Shown here in pieces: positions 8,625 through 17,765 of a stretch of 64,000 nt of DNA; position 1 is the stretch's first letter, and each line of letters begins with the position of its first letter. The position numbers and the translations under genes are program-made. Origin of the DNA: an uncultured Lachnospiraceae bacterium (GTDB taxonomy: Bacteria > Bacillota > Clostridia > Lachnospirales > Lachnospiraceae); contig CAJTPM010000010.1 of NCBI GenBank assembly GCA_910578085.1, forward strand, positions 62,001-126,000, read 5' to 3'. Under the pieces are notes generated by a model. That model was not told the origin of the DNA. It saw only the letters and a list, made by a program, of their open reading frames with translations, and made no database searches.

Positions 8625-8653
8625 TTGACAAGTTTTCTGCTTTTTATTATGCT
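8625..8653 (+). promoter_or_regulatory. Sigma-A-type promoter for the glycosyltransferase gene
   Basis: TTGACA is followed after 17 bases by TATGCT, only a few bases beyond the stop of the Crp-like gene. The predicted start of transcription leaves a leader of about 65 bases before the glycosyltransferase ATG. Confidence 0.75.
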
Positions 8654-8724
8654 TGATTTAATAAAAAGGTATTGATATGGCAGGAGAACCTGTTCATATA
8701 CGGTAACTATACGGAGGGCAGAGG

Positions 8725-9690
8725 ATGGACAGGATCGCGCTTTTGATTCCATGTTATAATGAGGCAAAAACCATTGGTAAGGTCGTGGCGGATGCCAGAA
8801 AATATATTCCGGAAGCGGTGGTCTATGTATATGATAATAATTCTACCGACGATACGGCAAAGATCGCAGAACAGGCCGGCGCTGTGGTGCGCCACGAGTA
8901 TCAGCAGGGCAAGGGCAATGTGATCAGGCGGATGTTCCGGGAGATCGATGCGGAATGTTATATTATGACCGACGGGGATGACACTTATCCTCTGGAATAC
9001 GCCACAGAAATGGCGGATAAAGTATTAAAAAGACAGAGCGATATGGTGGTGGGGGACAGGCTTTCCTCCACTTACTTTACGGAAAATAAAAGACCTTTCC
9101 ACAATATGGGAAATTCTCTAGTACGCATGTCCATCAATCAGATCTTCGACTGCGATATCAAGGATATTATGACCGGTTACCGGGCCTTCAGCTTTAATTT
9201 TGCAAAGACCTTTCCGATCCTGTCCAAAGGATTTGAGATCGAGACGGAGATGACGATTCATGCGGTCAACAATAATATGGCGATCGACAATGTGATCGTA
9301 GAGTACAGAGACAGGCCGGCAGGGAGCGTCTCCAAGTTAAATACCTACTCCGACGGTATGAAAGTGATCGGCACGATCATCAGGCTGTTTCGCAATTACC
9401 AGCCCCTGAAGTTTTATACGCTCATCAGCGCAGTGCTGACGGTATTGTCTGTGGGCTTTCTGATTCCCGTGCTGGTGACTTATTTTCAGACAGGGCTGGT
9501 GGAAAGATTTCCCACCTTGTTTGTCTGTTGTTTTGTACTGTTAGCGGCGCTGCAGTCTCTGTTTGCAGGCCTGATTTTAACCAATAATGCGATTAAAAAC
9601 AGGCGGGATTTTGAGTTTCGGCTGAATCTGGTAGAGATGATGAAAAAGAGTACAGAAAAAGAATCGGAAGAAAAGCAGAAGAAACTGTGA
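8725..9690 (+). CDS. Family 2 glycosyltransferase, membrane-anchored (DPM1/GtrB-like)
   Basis: 321-aa enzyme. The N-terminal GT-A domain begins with ALLIPCYNEAKTIGKVV and has the metal/nucleotide motif DGDDTYP near residue 80. The C-terminus has two strongly hydrophobic segments (about 235-260 and 265-290) and a charged tail. This layout is that of polyprenyl-phosphate sugar transferases such as DPM1 or GtrB, which load a sugar onto a lipid carrier at the inner face of the membrane. GGAGGG precedes the ATG. It has its own promoter and no clear partner gene, so the acceptor is not known. Confidence 0.92.
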   Translation: MDRIALLIPCYNEAKTIGKVVADARKYIPEAVVYVYDNNSTDDTAKIAEQAGAVVRHEYQQGKGNVIRRMFREIDAECYIMTDGDDTYPLEYATEMADKVLKRQSDMVVGDRLSSTYFTENKRPFHNMGNSLVRMSINQIFDCDIKDIMTGYRAFSFNFAKTFPILSKGFEIETEMTIHAVNNNMAIDNVIVEYRDRPAGSVSKLNTYSDGMKVIGTIIRLFRNYQPLKFYTLISAVLTVLSVGFLIPVLVTYFQTGLVERFPTLFVCCFVLLAALQSLFAGLILTNNAIKNRRDFEFRLNLVEMMKKSTEKESEEKQKKL

Positions 9691-9717
9691 CAGCTGTGCA
9701 GCGCAGACACAGGTGAG

Positions 9718-10410
9718 ATGGCTGAAGAAATATGCGGATCATTGCAAAACAGTAAAACAGGGGGCTTGGAAAATTTGGCGAATGCAAATTTCACAAAAAA
9801 AGAACTGGCGGAGAGTCTGAAAAGGCTGGCTTCCAGACGGCTTTTTGAGCAGGTGACGGTGGGAGATATCGTGAAGGAATGCGGGGTGAACAGGCAGACC
9901 TTTTACTATCATTTCAGCGATAAATACGAACTGCTTGACTGGATTTATTATAATGAGACATTTGTGCCGCTGACCGCCGATATCACTTTCGGAAACTGGG
10001 ATGAAAAGCTTTACGCGCTGTTGCGGATCATGCGGGAGAATAAATCCTTTTATATGAATACGATCAAATGCTCCGACAATTTTTTTGAGGAGTATCTGTT
10101 AAAGATGCTGACGACGTTATTTGAGACGGCGGTGGAGGATCTGGACGGGAAAGGGCAGCTGACATCGGAGAAGAAGCGGTTAGCGTCCAAGATATTTGCT
10201 TACGGACTGACCGGCGTGGTGGTTGAGTGGGCCATGGGCGGCATGAAAGCGGACGAAAAACTGCTGGCTGAAAATATGAAGGAGCTGGTGGATAATATTG
10301 AGCGGCTGTCTTATTATATTTATCAGTATAAAAATGAGATGGCTACGGAAACAGAGATTCTATCCACTCTGCCAATTCGGCCGGAGATTCTTCCGAAAAA
10401 AGACGAATAA
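9718..10410 (+). CDS. TetR/AcrR-family transcriptional regulator
   Basis: About 230-aa regulator. The N-terminal helix-turn-helix is clear: VTVGDIVKECGVNRQTFYYHF followed by DKYELLDWIYY, the form typical of DhaS-like TetR proteins with a TetR_C_8-type C-terminal domain. The start is uncertain: the ATG at 9718 has a weak GGTGAG nearby, while a TTG at 9775 has AGGGGG in front and would remove a non-conserved N-terminal stretch. The following operon encodes an MMPL exporter, so it may be its repressor; this is inferred from position. Its 3' end is overlapped by a small ORF on the other strand. Confidence 0.88.
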   Translation: MAEEICGSLQNSKTGGLENLANANFTKKELAESLKRLASRRLFEQVTVGDIVKECGVNRQTFYYHFSDKYELLDWIYYNETFVPLTADITFGNWDEKLYALLRIMRENKSFYMNTIKCSDNFFEEYLLKMLTTLFETAVEDLDGKGQLTSEKKRLASKIFAYGLTGVVVEWAMGGMKADEKLLAENMKELVDNIERLSYYIYQYKNEMATETEILSTLPIRPEILPKKDE

Positions 10411-10585
10411 ATGTTTCCCGGTTCTCCTCGTTAAAAGATACCGGGGAATCCAGATGAAACATCAGTTTATAATTTTTTAAAATATGGTCTGCTGCCTTTT
10501 GGGTGAGCGGACTTTTTTTGCGTCTTTTTAAGTGCTGTAGCTGCATTTCAAAAAAAGAAGTTTTCATATCCTGTGTCAGACTCAT
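10343..10585 (-). CDS. Small hypothetical protein, convergent with the TetR gene
   Basis: 80-aa ORF on the minus strand, unrecognised. It overlaps the last 68 bases of the TetR gene in convergent orientation and otherwise fills a gap. The predicted protein is rich in Lys, Glu and helix formers (LKRRKKSPLTQKAADHILK) with an amphipathic, acidic C-terminus (ESPAELAEWIESLFP), and its composition is that of a real soluble protein. The ribosome site is weak (an AGGT 6 bases upstream); an internal ATG at 10567 is the alternative start. No promoter was identified. Confidence 0.45.
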   Translation of the reverse strand: MSLTQDMKTSFFEMQLQHLKRRKKSPLTQKAADHILKNYKLMFHLDSPVSFNEENRETFIRLFSEESPAELAEWIESLFP

Positions 10586-10903
10586 TGCGATACCTGTGCC
10601 TTTTGTGCAGCCTGCAGATTATAATCTGTGCCTTTTTCGGGACATATGATCTGCAGGTGAAATATTTGTTCACATTAACCATACTACAAAATCCCCTGAT
10701 AAAAAACAGACAGAAAGTGCGTTTTGTCAGAAAACAGAACAGACAGGAATTTTTGTCTAAAGACACCCGGAAAGAAATGGCATATCTTGTTAACTGACAG
10801 GAGACATTCCGCAGAAAGAAAATGCGCCGGACAGATTTTGCAGAAAGAGTTCGGCTTGCGGATGTGGGATAACAGGTTGTGGAAAGGTTGTGATGACAAA
10901 CGT
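10586..10903 (+). other. Gene-free stretch before the MMPL operon
   Basis: About 320 bases hold no convincing gene. An open frame runs in from 10724 into the exporter, but its codons before 10904 encode a Cys- and Arg-rich stretch unlike the family. I saw no confident promoter or terminator. Confidence 0.5.
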
Positions 10904-13420
10904 ATGAAGCTGACAGAAGCGGAAATGAGAGCCGCGAAAGAAGAGGCGGCAAAAAAGGTAAAAGAGAAGTTTGAGAGCAGGGAAAAGCGCCTGGAAGATC
11001 TGCGGAAGGGAAAAACCTCTCTGCCAGAGTGGATCGTCAGACACAGAAACAAAATTATGACTGTTTTTATTGTGCTGGCGGTGGTCTGTGTTTTGTGTAT
11101 TCCTTTTATTGAGGTCAACTATGACCTGACGGCGTATCTGCCGGACAGTATGACTTCCAAAAAAGCGATCGATGTGATGGAGGCGGAGTTTGGTTATCCG
11201 GGAACGGCCCGGGTTATGATCGAGAATGTCACGCCCTATGAGGCGGAGCTCTATAAAGAAATGATCGAAAATGTGGACGGCGTAGATATGGTGTCCTGGA
11301 TCAGCTCGGATGTCTATATGTCCGGAGAGTTTATCGATATCGCGGGGCAGAAGGATTATTATAAAGACAACTGTGCCGTGATGGATGTGACGTTCACAGA
11401 GGGAGATACGGCGGCGCTGACAGATCAGGCGCTTGAAGAGATAAACGGGATTCTCGGAGAGAAGGGCCACTACGGCGGCGCGGCGGTGGAAAACAAGTCG
11501 TTGAAAGAGACCTTGAATGTACAGATTGCGCTGATTACGGTGATCGCAATCTGCCTGATCTTTGTGATCCTGTGCCTGACGACGGATTCCTGGGCGGAGC
11601 CGCTTCTGTTTCTGATCGTTATGGGGGTGGCCATTGTGATCAATATGGGCACCAATATTTTCAGGGGAACGATCTCCTTTATCAGCAATTCGGTGGCGGC
11701 GGTGCTGCAGTTAGCTATCTCCATCGACTACTCGATCTTTCTGTTACATACCTTTATGCGGGAAAAAGAGACGGAAACAGACAGGGAAAAGGCGATGGCA
11801 AATGCCATAAAGGATGCGGCCGTATCGGTGCTCTCCAGTGGGATGACGACATTTGTGGGGTTTATGGCACTGTTTTTCATGCAGTTTCTGATCGGGCAGG
11901 ATCTGGGGTTTGTGCTGGGGAAGAGCATTCTCTGCAGTATTGTGACAGTCCTTCTGTTTATGCCGGCTTTGATCCTGCGCTTTGAACCGTTGATCGAGAG
12001 AACGCAGCATAAGATGTTGATGCCTTCTTTTAAAAAAGCGGCCGGGGTAGTGTTCAGACTGCGGTATGCTGTGGTGATCTTTATTGCGATCGTGTTTCTC
12101 CCTGCCTACCTGATGCAGAATTCCAATGTCAATACTTACGGGAACAGCGCCCTGGGGGCAAGCGTAGGTACGGTGGTTTACGATGATGAACAGCTGATCG
12201 AATCAAAGTTCGGGAGGAGCAATCTCTATCTTGTCATGGTGCCAAACGGTTCTCCGGTTACGGAGCGGGAACTGGCGGGAGAACTGAAAAACTTAAGCTA
12301 TGTGCGGAGCGTGACCGCGCTGTCGGATATGCTGCCGGAAGGTGTGCCGGAAGAGATCCTGCCGGAAAGTATGACGGGGCTTTTGCGAAAAGAGAATTAT
12401 ACGAGGATGCTGGTATTTACCAAAACAAAATCGGAGAGTGATCTGGCTTTTGAGACGTCGGATGAGATACAGGCCATTGTGAAAAATTACTATCCGGAAG
12501 ATTCCTATGTGGCGGGCAACACCCCTTCCACCCAGGATCTCAAAGTGGTCTGTGACGCGGACTACGCGATGGTCAACGCCTTTTCTCTGGTCGGTGTGGC
12601 GGTGGTTGTGATCCTTGCCTTCCAGTCGCTGCTGCTGGCGGTGATCGCGATCATACCGATCAGCGCGGCTATCTGTATCAACCTGGCGGTCCCTTATCTG
12701 CAGGGCAGGGTGTTTATGTTTGCGGCGATGGTGGTGGTAAGCTGTATTCAGTTGGGTGCCACGGTGGATTATTCGATCCTTCTGATCAACAACTATCTGG
12801 ACAGAAGAGACAGGATGCAGCCGAAAAAAGCGGCTCTGGGCGCACTGCAGGCCAGCATGCTGTCCATCCTGACATCCGGTACGATTCTGATCGTTGCAGG
12901 CTATGCGATCTATTTTGTGGTTTCGGTGGAGGCGATCAGGGATATCGGTCATATGCTGGGACGGGGAGCGATCCTCAGTATGACACTTGTGCTGCTTGCC
13001 GTGCCGGGACTGATGACAATGCTTGACAAACCGATCATGAAAGAACGGGAGCTGCGCAACACAGTGAAGGGAAAACTGGAGGAGAAAAAGAGAAGGAAAA
13101 AAGAGGAAAGGCAGGAGGATGAAGGCCGAAATGCGAGACGTCAGGAGAAGAGGGCGAAAGAGGATTCTCTGATCGTAAAGCGGCTTGAAAAGATAGAGTA
13201 CAGAATTTTGCTGAAAAATCTGAGAGAACAGAAGAAGAAGGAAAAACTGGCAGGCCTGCAGGAAGCAAAGATAAGGCGGGATGAGGAACTGCGGCATACA
13301 GGGGAGACGGAGGAAGAAAAGCGGCAGGCCCGGAAGGCGGGGAAAAGACAGGGAGAGAAGAAGGAAGCGGCCTATATGGCGGGCAGCAAACAGGAGGAAG
13401 ACGGTCATGAGGAAAAATAA
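10904..13420 (+). CDS. MMPL/RND-family transporter
   Basis: About 838-aa exporter of the RND superfamily, MMPL branch. There are two repeats, each with one membrane helix, a large extracellular loop and a five-helix bundle: helix 1 follows PEWIVRHRNKI, and the bundles around residues 210-370 and 565-720 each contain the sterol-sensing-like core, including the conserved AISIDYSIFLL and ATVDYSILLINNY. These Asp-Tyr motifs in helices 4 and 10 carry the proton-relay residues. After the last helix comes a roughly 120-residue, very highly charged Lys/Glu/Arg tail predicted as coiled coil. The start at 10904 gives the usual short cytoplasmic lead (MKLTEAEMRAAKEEAA); 10862 is possible. The gene overlaps the next by 14 bases, so the exported proteins downstream are probably its partners. 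Confidence 0.9.
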   Translation: MKLTEAEMRAAKEEAAKKVKEKFESREKRLEDLRKGKTSLPEWIVRHRNKIMTVFIVLAVVCVLCIPFIEVNYDLTAYLPDSMTSKKAIDVMEAEFGYPGTARVMIENVTPYEAELYKEMIENVDGVDMVSWISSDVYMSGEFIDIAGQKDYYKDNCAVMDVTFTEGDTAALTDQALEEINGILGEKGHYGGAAVENKSLKETLNVQIALITVIAICLIFVILCLTTDSWAEPLLFLIVMGVAIVINMGTNIFRGTISFISNSVAAVLQLAISIDYSIFLLHTFMREKETETDREKAMANAIKDAAVSVLSSGMTTFVGFMALFFMQFLIGQDLGFVLGKSILCSIVTVLLFMPALILRFEPLIERTQHKMLMPSFKKAAGVVFRLRYAVVIFIAIVFLPAYLMQNSNVNTYGNSALGASVGTVVYDDEQLIESKFGRSNLYLVMVPNGSPVTERELAGELKNLSYVRSVTALSDMLPEGVPEEILPESMTGLLRKENYTRMLVFTKTKSESDLAFETSDEIQAIVKNYYPEDSYVAGNTPSTQDLKVVCDADYAMVNAFSLVGVAVVVILAFQSLLLAVIAIIPISAAICINLAVPYLQGRVFMFAAMVVVSCIQLGATVDYSILLINNYLDRRDRMQPKKAALGALQASMLSILTSGTILIVAGYAIYFVVSVEAIRDIGHMLGRGAILSMTLVLLAVPGLMTMLDKPIMKERELRNTVKGKLEEKKRRKKEERQEDEGRNARRQEKRAKEDSLIVKRLEKIEYRILLKNLREQKKKEKLAGLQEAKIRRDEELRHTGETEEEKRQARKAGKRQGEKKEAAYMAGSKQEEDGHEEK

Positions 13421-15566
13421 GAAATATAGAAGATATAAGGCAACAGCGGCAATTTCCGCTACGGTGATGGCGGTGGGAACGTTCTGCACACCGTTGCAGG
13501 CGGCGCCGCCCAGCGTGGAAGTGGATGAATCTCTGTATGTCAATATGGATTATTATGGGGGGATCGATGATATCAGCGTGGTAAAGGGATGCTTTTTAAA
13601 CGGCAATACGATCATTGAGGATTACGGCGATTACGACGAGATCATCAATATGAGCGACCGCACCAGTCCGACAGTGGAAAACGGAAAGGTGACATGGAAT
13701 CTGGAGGGCACTCCAAACCAGTATTTCTATTACGAATGCAGATCCGAAGACCTGAAAACAAAGGTGCCCTGGGACATCGATATCTCTTACAGGTTAAACG
13801 GCGTGGAGGCAAGAGGCGAGGATCTGGGCGGCGCAGAGGGACTTGTCAGCACACGGATCCATGTGATGCCGAAGGAGGATATCGACGATTATTATAAAAA
13901 TAATATGATCCTGATATGCGGGACGCTGGTGGATATGAAGGACACACTGAGTATCGAGGCGCCGGGGGCACAGCTGCAGACGCTGGGAACGGAAAAAGCC
14001 GCGATTTTCCTGGCGCTGCCCGGCGAGGAGAGCGAGTTTCGCATCGATGTGGGGACCAACAGTTATGAGAGTATGGGGGTATTCTTTATGGCGGTTCCTG
14101 TGACACTCAGTTCTCTGGAGGTTGTCAATGATGTGCGGGACGTGCGGGAGACGGTGGAGGATTCCGCGGATGCCATGGACGCGGCCATGGATGTGGTGTT
14201 TGATAATCTTGAGGGTATGAAAGGGGATCTGGAAAGTCTGGAAGCAGGGTTAAATAAGGCCGAAAAGGCGCACCAGATCTATGATAAGAACCGGGAATCC
14301 ATGGAGGCGGACGCCGATGCGGCCATCGCTTCCCTGGAAACCATGGTGACTTATTTGAAGGTCATCAATACCCAGACCGAGGCGGATCAGGCCAATCTGG
14401 ATGAGTCGATCGACAGGCTGACAGGAATGATGCGCACGGTCGAAGGGTTAGGGAGTTTCGGTTCCGATATGTCGACCAGCCTGGATCAGTTAAACGGCAG
14501 TCTTGGGCAGTTAAACGAGATCGCGGACGGAACGATCAGTCAGGAGAAGGTGGAACAGCTTGGACAGATCACGGGGACCGCAGGGCAGCAGACTGTGAAT
14601 GTGGGCGGCGGCAGTGTGACGGTGGATGTGACAGTAGGTGCGGTGGCGACGCAGGCCGTGGCGGAAAAAGTGAGTGCGGCCACGGGAGTTCCCAAAGAGG
14701 CGGTGACAGCGATCGTAGGAGGGCAGTCTGTACCGGGTATCCCGCCGGAAGCGGCGGCACAGATACAGGCGGCGATGCAGGCGGGCATTCCGGAAGCCGT
14801 ACAGAGTATGGGATATGATCCGGCAAAGGATATGGATGTAAAGATCGCCGATCCTTCCGGTGCGGATGTGGGGTTAAAATCTTTTCTGAGCAGTTATATT
14901 GCTACGTTGGAAGGGATGAACGCGGAGGCGGGAGATACTGGGAAAGCGCTGGTATCGAACAGCCAGGAACTGCTCTCCAAGGCCAACGGTACGATGGATA
15001 CCTTAAACTCCATGGCGGGAAGCATGAGTTCCATGGCGGACTGGACAGACGGGCAGGTGCGGGAGGATCTGCAGACGCTGATCACGCAGCTGACGGATCT
15101 GGTGGACGCCACGGAAATGACGCTCACTGCAACCCAGGCGGCGTTGTCGAGCATACGCAATACCATGGAGCTGACGGAAGATACCCTGTCTTCTTCTATG
15201 ACGCTGACATTAAATGGGTTGACCGGTATGGTACAAAGCGGGATCGGGATCGCGGACAGTGTGGATGTGATGCGGGATGCCAGAGATACGATAAAGGATA
15301 GTGTGGACAGTGAATTGGAGGAAATAGAGGAGGAACACAATTTCCTGAATATGGATGTGACGGCGGCTTTTCCGTCGTTTACTTCCGATAAAAATGCGGA
15401 GCCTGCAAGTATTCAGATTGTTTTGCGGACGGCGGAGATTTCGACGGATGACGGGGAGGACAATGCGGCGGATATTGAGGTGGCCAGGGAAGATATCGGG
15501 ATGTGGGGGAGATTTAAAATGGTGTTTGTCAATCTTTGGGAGAAGATTGCGGGGATTTTTCGGTGA
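13407..15566 (+). CDS. Exported coiled-coil protein, partner of the MMPL transporter
   Basis: 719-aa protein, not assigned to a known enzyme. A signal peptide is clear: basic MRKNKKYRRYK, a hydrophobic core, and a likely cut after LQA. Residues about 210-290 and 480-650 are long heptad-like helices rich in Ala, Leu, Asp and Met, separated by a Val/Ala/Gly-rich segment (about residues 385-480). The C-terminus is a short amphipathic segment (WGRFKMVFVNLWEKIAGIF) that may touch the membrane. GGAGGA precedes the ATG, which lies inside the end of the exporter gene, so translation is coupled. Similar arrangements in Firmicutes place an extracytoplasmic partner with the exporter; the role is inferred. 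Confidence 0.8.
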   Translation: MRKNKKYRRYKATAAISATVMAVGTFCTPLQAAPPSVEVDESLYVNMDYYGGIDDISVVKGCFLNGNTIIEDYGDYDEIINMSDRTSPTVENGKVTWNLEGTPNQYFYYECRSEDLKTKVPWDIDISYRLNGVEARGEDLGGAEGLVSTRIHVMPKEDIDDYYKNNMILICGTLVDMKDTLSIEAPGAQLQTLGTEKAAIFLALPGEESEFRIDVGTNSYESMGVFFMAVPVTLSSLEVVNDVRDVRETVEDSADAMDAAMDVVFDNLEGMKGDLESLEAGLNKAEKAHQIYDKNRESMEADADAAIASLETMVTYLKVINTQTEADQANLDESIDRLTGMMRTVEGLGSFGSDMSTSLDQLNGSLGQLNEIADGTISQEKVEQLGQITGTAGQQTVNVGGGSVTVDVTVGAVATQAVAEKVSAATGVPKEAVTAIVGGQSVPGIPPEAAAQIQAAMQAGIPEAVQSMGYDPAKDMDVKIADPSGADVGLKSFLSSYIATLEGMNAEAGDTGKALVSNSQELLSKANGTMDTLNSMAGSMSSMADWTDGQVREDLQTLITQLTDLVDATEMTLTATQAALSSIRNTMELTEDTLSSSMTLTLNGLTGMVQSGIGIADSVDVMRDARDTIKDSVDSELEEIEEEHNFLNMDVTAAFPSFTSDKNAEPASIQIVLRTAEISTDDGEDNAADIEVAREDIGMWGRFKMVFVNLWEKIAGIFR

Positions 15567-15661
15567 AGGCAGGAACAGTTTTTGGCGGGCGGACGCCCCG
15601 GCAGGAGACAGGATCTCAAATCCGGCTGGCAGAAAAATTGGCAGAAAAGAGGAGAATCAGG

Positions 15662-16618
15662 ATGAAAAATAATGAAAACAGGATCGGAAAGAGAATGAGA
15701 TTTGGGAGAAAGATTGCGGCGACGGTTATGGCGGCAGTGGTGTTTATGGGTGGAATGATGTTGGCTGGGGGTACAGTGCGGGCAGAGGAGGCGGTTCCTT
15801 TTGTGGATATTTCCACGGATCTGATTTCACTGAGTCCGCAGGCGGCTGAGATTCAGATGAATGTGGCGGCAAGGAATTTGCCGGAAGGGACAGAGTTTGG
15901 GGTTTCGGTGGCGGATGGCAGTGTCTGCAGTGTGGAATGGGTAGAGAAGGGGACGCGGGGATATACAAGGCTTTTGTTTAAGAGAGGGGAAGTGCTGGGG
16001 GAGACGGTTGTCACGGTTTTTGTGGCAAAACATCCGGAGATCGCGAGGGAGATTCGTGTGACAAATAAGGATGTGGCCGATAGCTATGTGTACGAAGGGG
16101 ATGGAAGTATGAATATCTCGGGATTGAATATGGCGCCGGTTCCCTATGAGGTGCATACGGTGAGTACGGATGCAGAGGGTTATTTCGGACTGGTCTGGAA
16201 AAATGCGGCGGGGGAGATGGAAGTGCTGGAAAACCGCGCGGGGGCTTTTGAGAGCAGCAGTACTGTTGCGAGAGGGACGGAAGGATCCTCTCTTGAGATT
16301 CGCGCTGCCGGGCACTGGAAGATCACGATGACGCCGGTTCTGACGGAAACGACACCTACACAGGCTGGTACGGGGAATATGGTGTCGGGACGTTTTAGAG
16401 GAGATGATAAGACGCACAGTGTCTATTGTGCAAACTGGGCGGATAAAGGGAATTTTATTGTGTGGCTCTATGATATCAATGATCATACAAAAAAACTGCT
16501 GGCGAATGGAGTGGGTACTTATGGGAAGAATAATGGGAATATTTACCTGGATGCTTCTCATAGTTATTATATATCGGTGGAGTCGAGAGGGGACTGGCTG
16601 GTGGAGTTTTCAGATTGA
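15662..16618 (+). CDS. Secreted protein of unknown function
   Basis: 318-aa exported protein, unrecognised. The signal peptide has a basic start (MKNNENRIGKRMRFGRK), a hydrophobic core with Gly/Met, and a likely cut near VRAEE. The mature part appears all-beta: an N-terminal domain of about 100 residues followed by a C-terminal domain whose final residues (YLDASHSYYISVESRG) resemble a jelly-roll or pre-peptidase C-terminal-like strand pattern; this is only an impression. AGGAG precedes the ATG. It is the third gene of the MMPL operon and ends at a hairpin. Confidence 0.7.
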   Translation: MKNNENRIGKRMRFGRKIAATVMAAVVFMGGMMLAGGTVRAEEAVPFVDISTDLISLSPQAAEIQMNVAARNLPEGTEFGVSVADGSVCSVEWVEKGTRGYTRLLFKRGEVLGETVVTVFVAKHPEIAREIRVTNKDVADSYVYEGDGSMNISGLNMAPVPYEVHTVSTDAEGYFGLVWKNAAGEMEVLENRAGAFESSSTVARGTEGSSLEIRAAGHWKITMTPVLTETTPTQAGTGNMVSGRFRGDDKTHSVYCANWADKGNFIVWLYDINDHTKKLLANGVGTYGKNNGNIYLDASHSYYISVESRGDWLVEFSD

Positions 16619-16697
16619 TAGTTTCGGTGAGAGGGAGAAGTGAAAAGGGATTGTTCCCATCAGGGGGTGGATTCGGACGGTCCCGGGATATTGTTTT

Positions 16698-16734
16698 GGG
16701 GAGGAGAAGCCTGGTGCGGCGTTCCTCCCCCTTT
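16698..16734 (+). terminator. Terminator-like hairpin after the MMPL operon
   Basis: GGGGAGGA pairs with TCCTCCCC around an inner GCC/GGC pairing, followed by a short CTTTC. The T-run is poor, so efficiency is uncertain. It lies 80 bases after the secreted protein gene. The remaining bases to 16878 hold nothing I can assign. Confidence 0.55.
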
Positions 16735-16878
16735 CGGTAATGGTCATTCAGAGACCAATCTTGTAGTTTAATTGATTACCACAGGCGACAAATATACGCT
16801 ATGTGGGAAGATTTGCATGATGGTGTGAAATTGTTCGGCTACCCGATCTGGGGCTGTATTGATAATATTTTACAGAAA

Positions 16879-17079
16879 TCAGTCAAAAATAAAGATCTCC
16901 TCAATAGGTGCTTCCACAATTCTGGAAATATCGATGGCCAGCTTCAGGGACGGGTTGTACTGCGCCTTTTCCAGCCGCATGATCGTCTCCCGCCGCACCC
17001 CCACTTTTTCGGCTAACTGTTCCTGCGTCAGGTCCTTTAGGAGCCGGTATTTTTTCAGTCTGCATTTAAATTCCGCCAT
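16879..17079 (-). CDS. Small XRE-family helix-turn-helix regulator
   Basis: 66-aa DNA-binding protein consisting only of a Cro/CI-type helix-turn-helix: LTQEQLAEKVGVRRETIMRLEKAQYNPS, followed by LAIDISRIVEAPIEEIF. This class (YozG/YgzD-like) often regulates an adjacent membrane protein gene. It starts 4 bases after the stop of the DUF3796-like gene on the same strand, so the two form one transcript. The perfect inverted repeat upstream of that transcript is a natural operator candidate. Confidence 0.9.
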   Translation of the reverse strand: MAEFKCRLKKYRLLKDLTQEQLAEKVGVRRETIMRLEKAQYNPSLKLAIDISRIVEAPIEEIFIFD

Positions 17080-17083
17080 AGTC

Positions 17084-17752
17084 TTATTCCCTGCTTTCCT
17101 CTGTCAGATCGTCATGGTCATAACGGTATAACAGGTACTCGGAGAGAAAGAGTCCGCAGGCAAGAGCCAGGGAGAGCACGATGATGACGGCGATCAGGGT
17201 ATATTCCAGGCTGCCGAAAAGCTTTCCGCGGCAGAGGAGGATCAGGGCGAGGAAAGTAATCACAAAGGTGGTTTTGTAGGCGGTCAACTGGGCGCGGACA
17301 GTATTTTCACGGAATCGTTCATCCATGAATGTTCCCGACATTTTTCCCTCGTAAAAAAATCCGAAGAATCCGAAGAACAGGAAAAACATAAAGGGAAATA
17401 CGGTGCCGTCAATGGGATATGTCAGAAAACCGGCAAAGCCCAGAAAGCCAAACAGGCCGAGAAAGCTGAGTTTTGGGCTGATGTTGCGCGTGGTGTTCGT
17501 CTTCAGCATGTTTTTCTGTCTTTTCCCGGCACAGACCATGATACCGATGACCAGGGCGAAGATATAGATACAGAAAAGCGAAACCGAGAGTATCATCGGC
17601 AGATCCTTTATCTGAAAGGTATAGCTTCCAGCATCCATCGGAACGACAAGTCTTGAATCATTGTAAGTGACGGCATACCAGGACGAGAGAACCACTGATA
17701 AAACGCAGAAGATGCCGCAGCCGATCCAGATTTTTAAAGTATTCTTTTTCAT
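17084..17752 (-). CDS. DUF3796-like membrane protein
   Basis: 222-aa polytopic membrane protein with about six hydrophobic helices. The segment PKLSFLGLFGFLGFAGFLTY and the following FFLFFGFFGFFYEGK are the hallmark Gly/Phe-rich repeats of DUF3796 proteins, which are commonly found with a small XRE regulator. Function unknown. The ATG at 17752 has GGAGG in front; an upstream in-frame start would run through the inverted repeat and is unlikely. It is transcribed with the XRE gene that follows. Confidence 0.85.
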   Translation of the reverse strand: MKKNTLKIWIGCGIFCVLSVVLSSWYAVTYNDSRLVVPMDAGSYTFQIKDLPMILSVSLFCIYIFALVIGIMVCAGKRQKNMLKTNTTRNISPKLSFLGLFGFLGFAGFLTYPIDGTVFPFMFFLFFGFFGFFYEGKMSGTFMDERFRENTVRAQLTAYKTTFVITFLALILLCRGKLFGSLEYTLIAVIIVLSLALACGLFLSEYLLYRYDHDDLTEESRE

Positions 17753-17765
17753 ATTGTGCCTCCAA

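Noticed and set aside
7853..8767. A 304-codon minus-strand frame opposite the Crp-like gene
   Set aside because: It is the shadow of the regulator gene; the plus-strand protein has clear domains, this one has none.
12293..13543. A 416-codon minus-strand frame opposite the MMPL exporter
   Set aside because: His/Arg/Leu-rich shadow of the exporter coding sequence; no domain and no start signal.
15586..15631. A stretch with GCGGACGCC and ATCCGGCTGG, like the flanks of repeat A
   Set aside because: No paired arms and no interior boxes; the similarity is limited to short GC-rich words.
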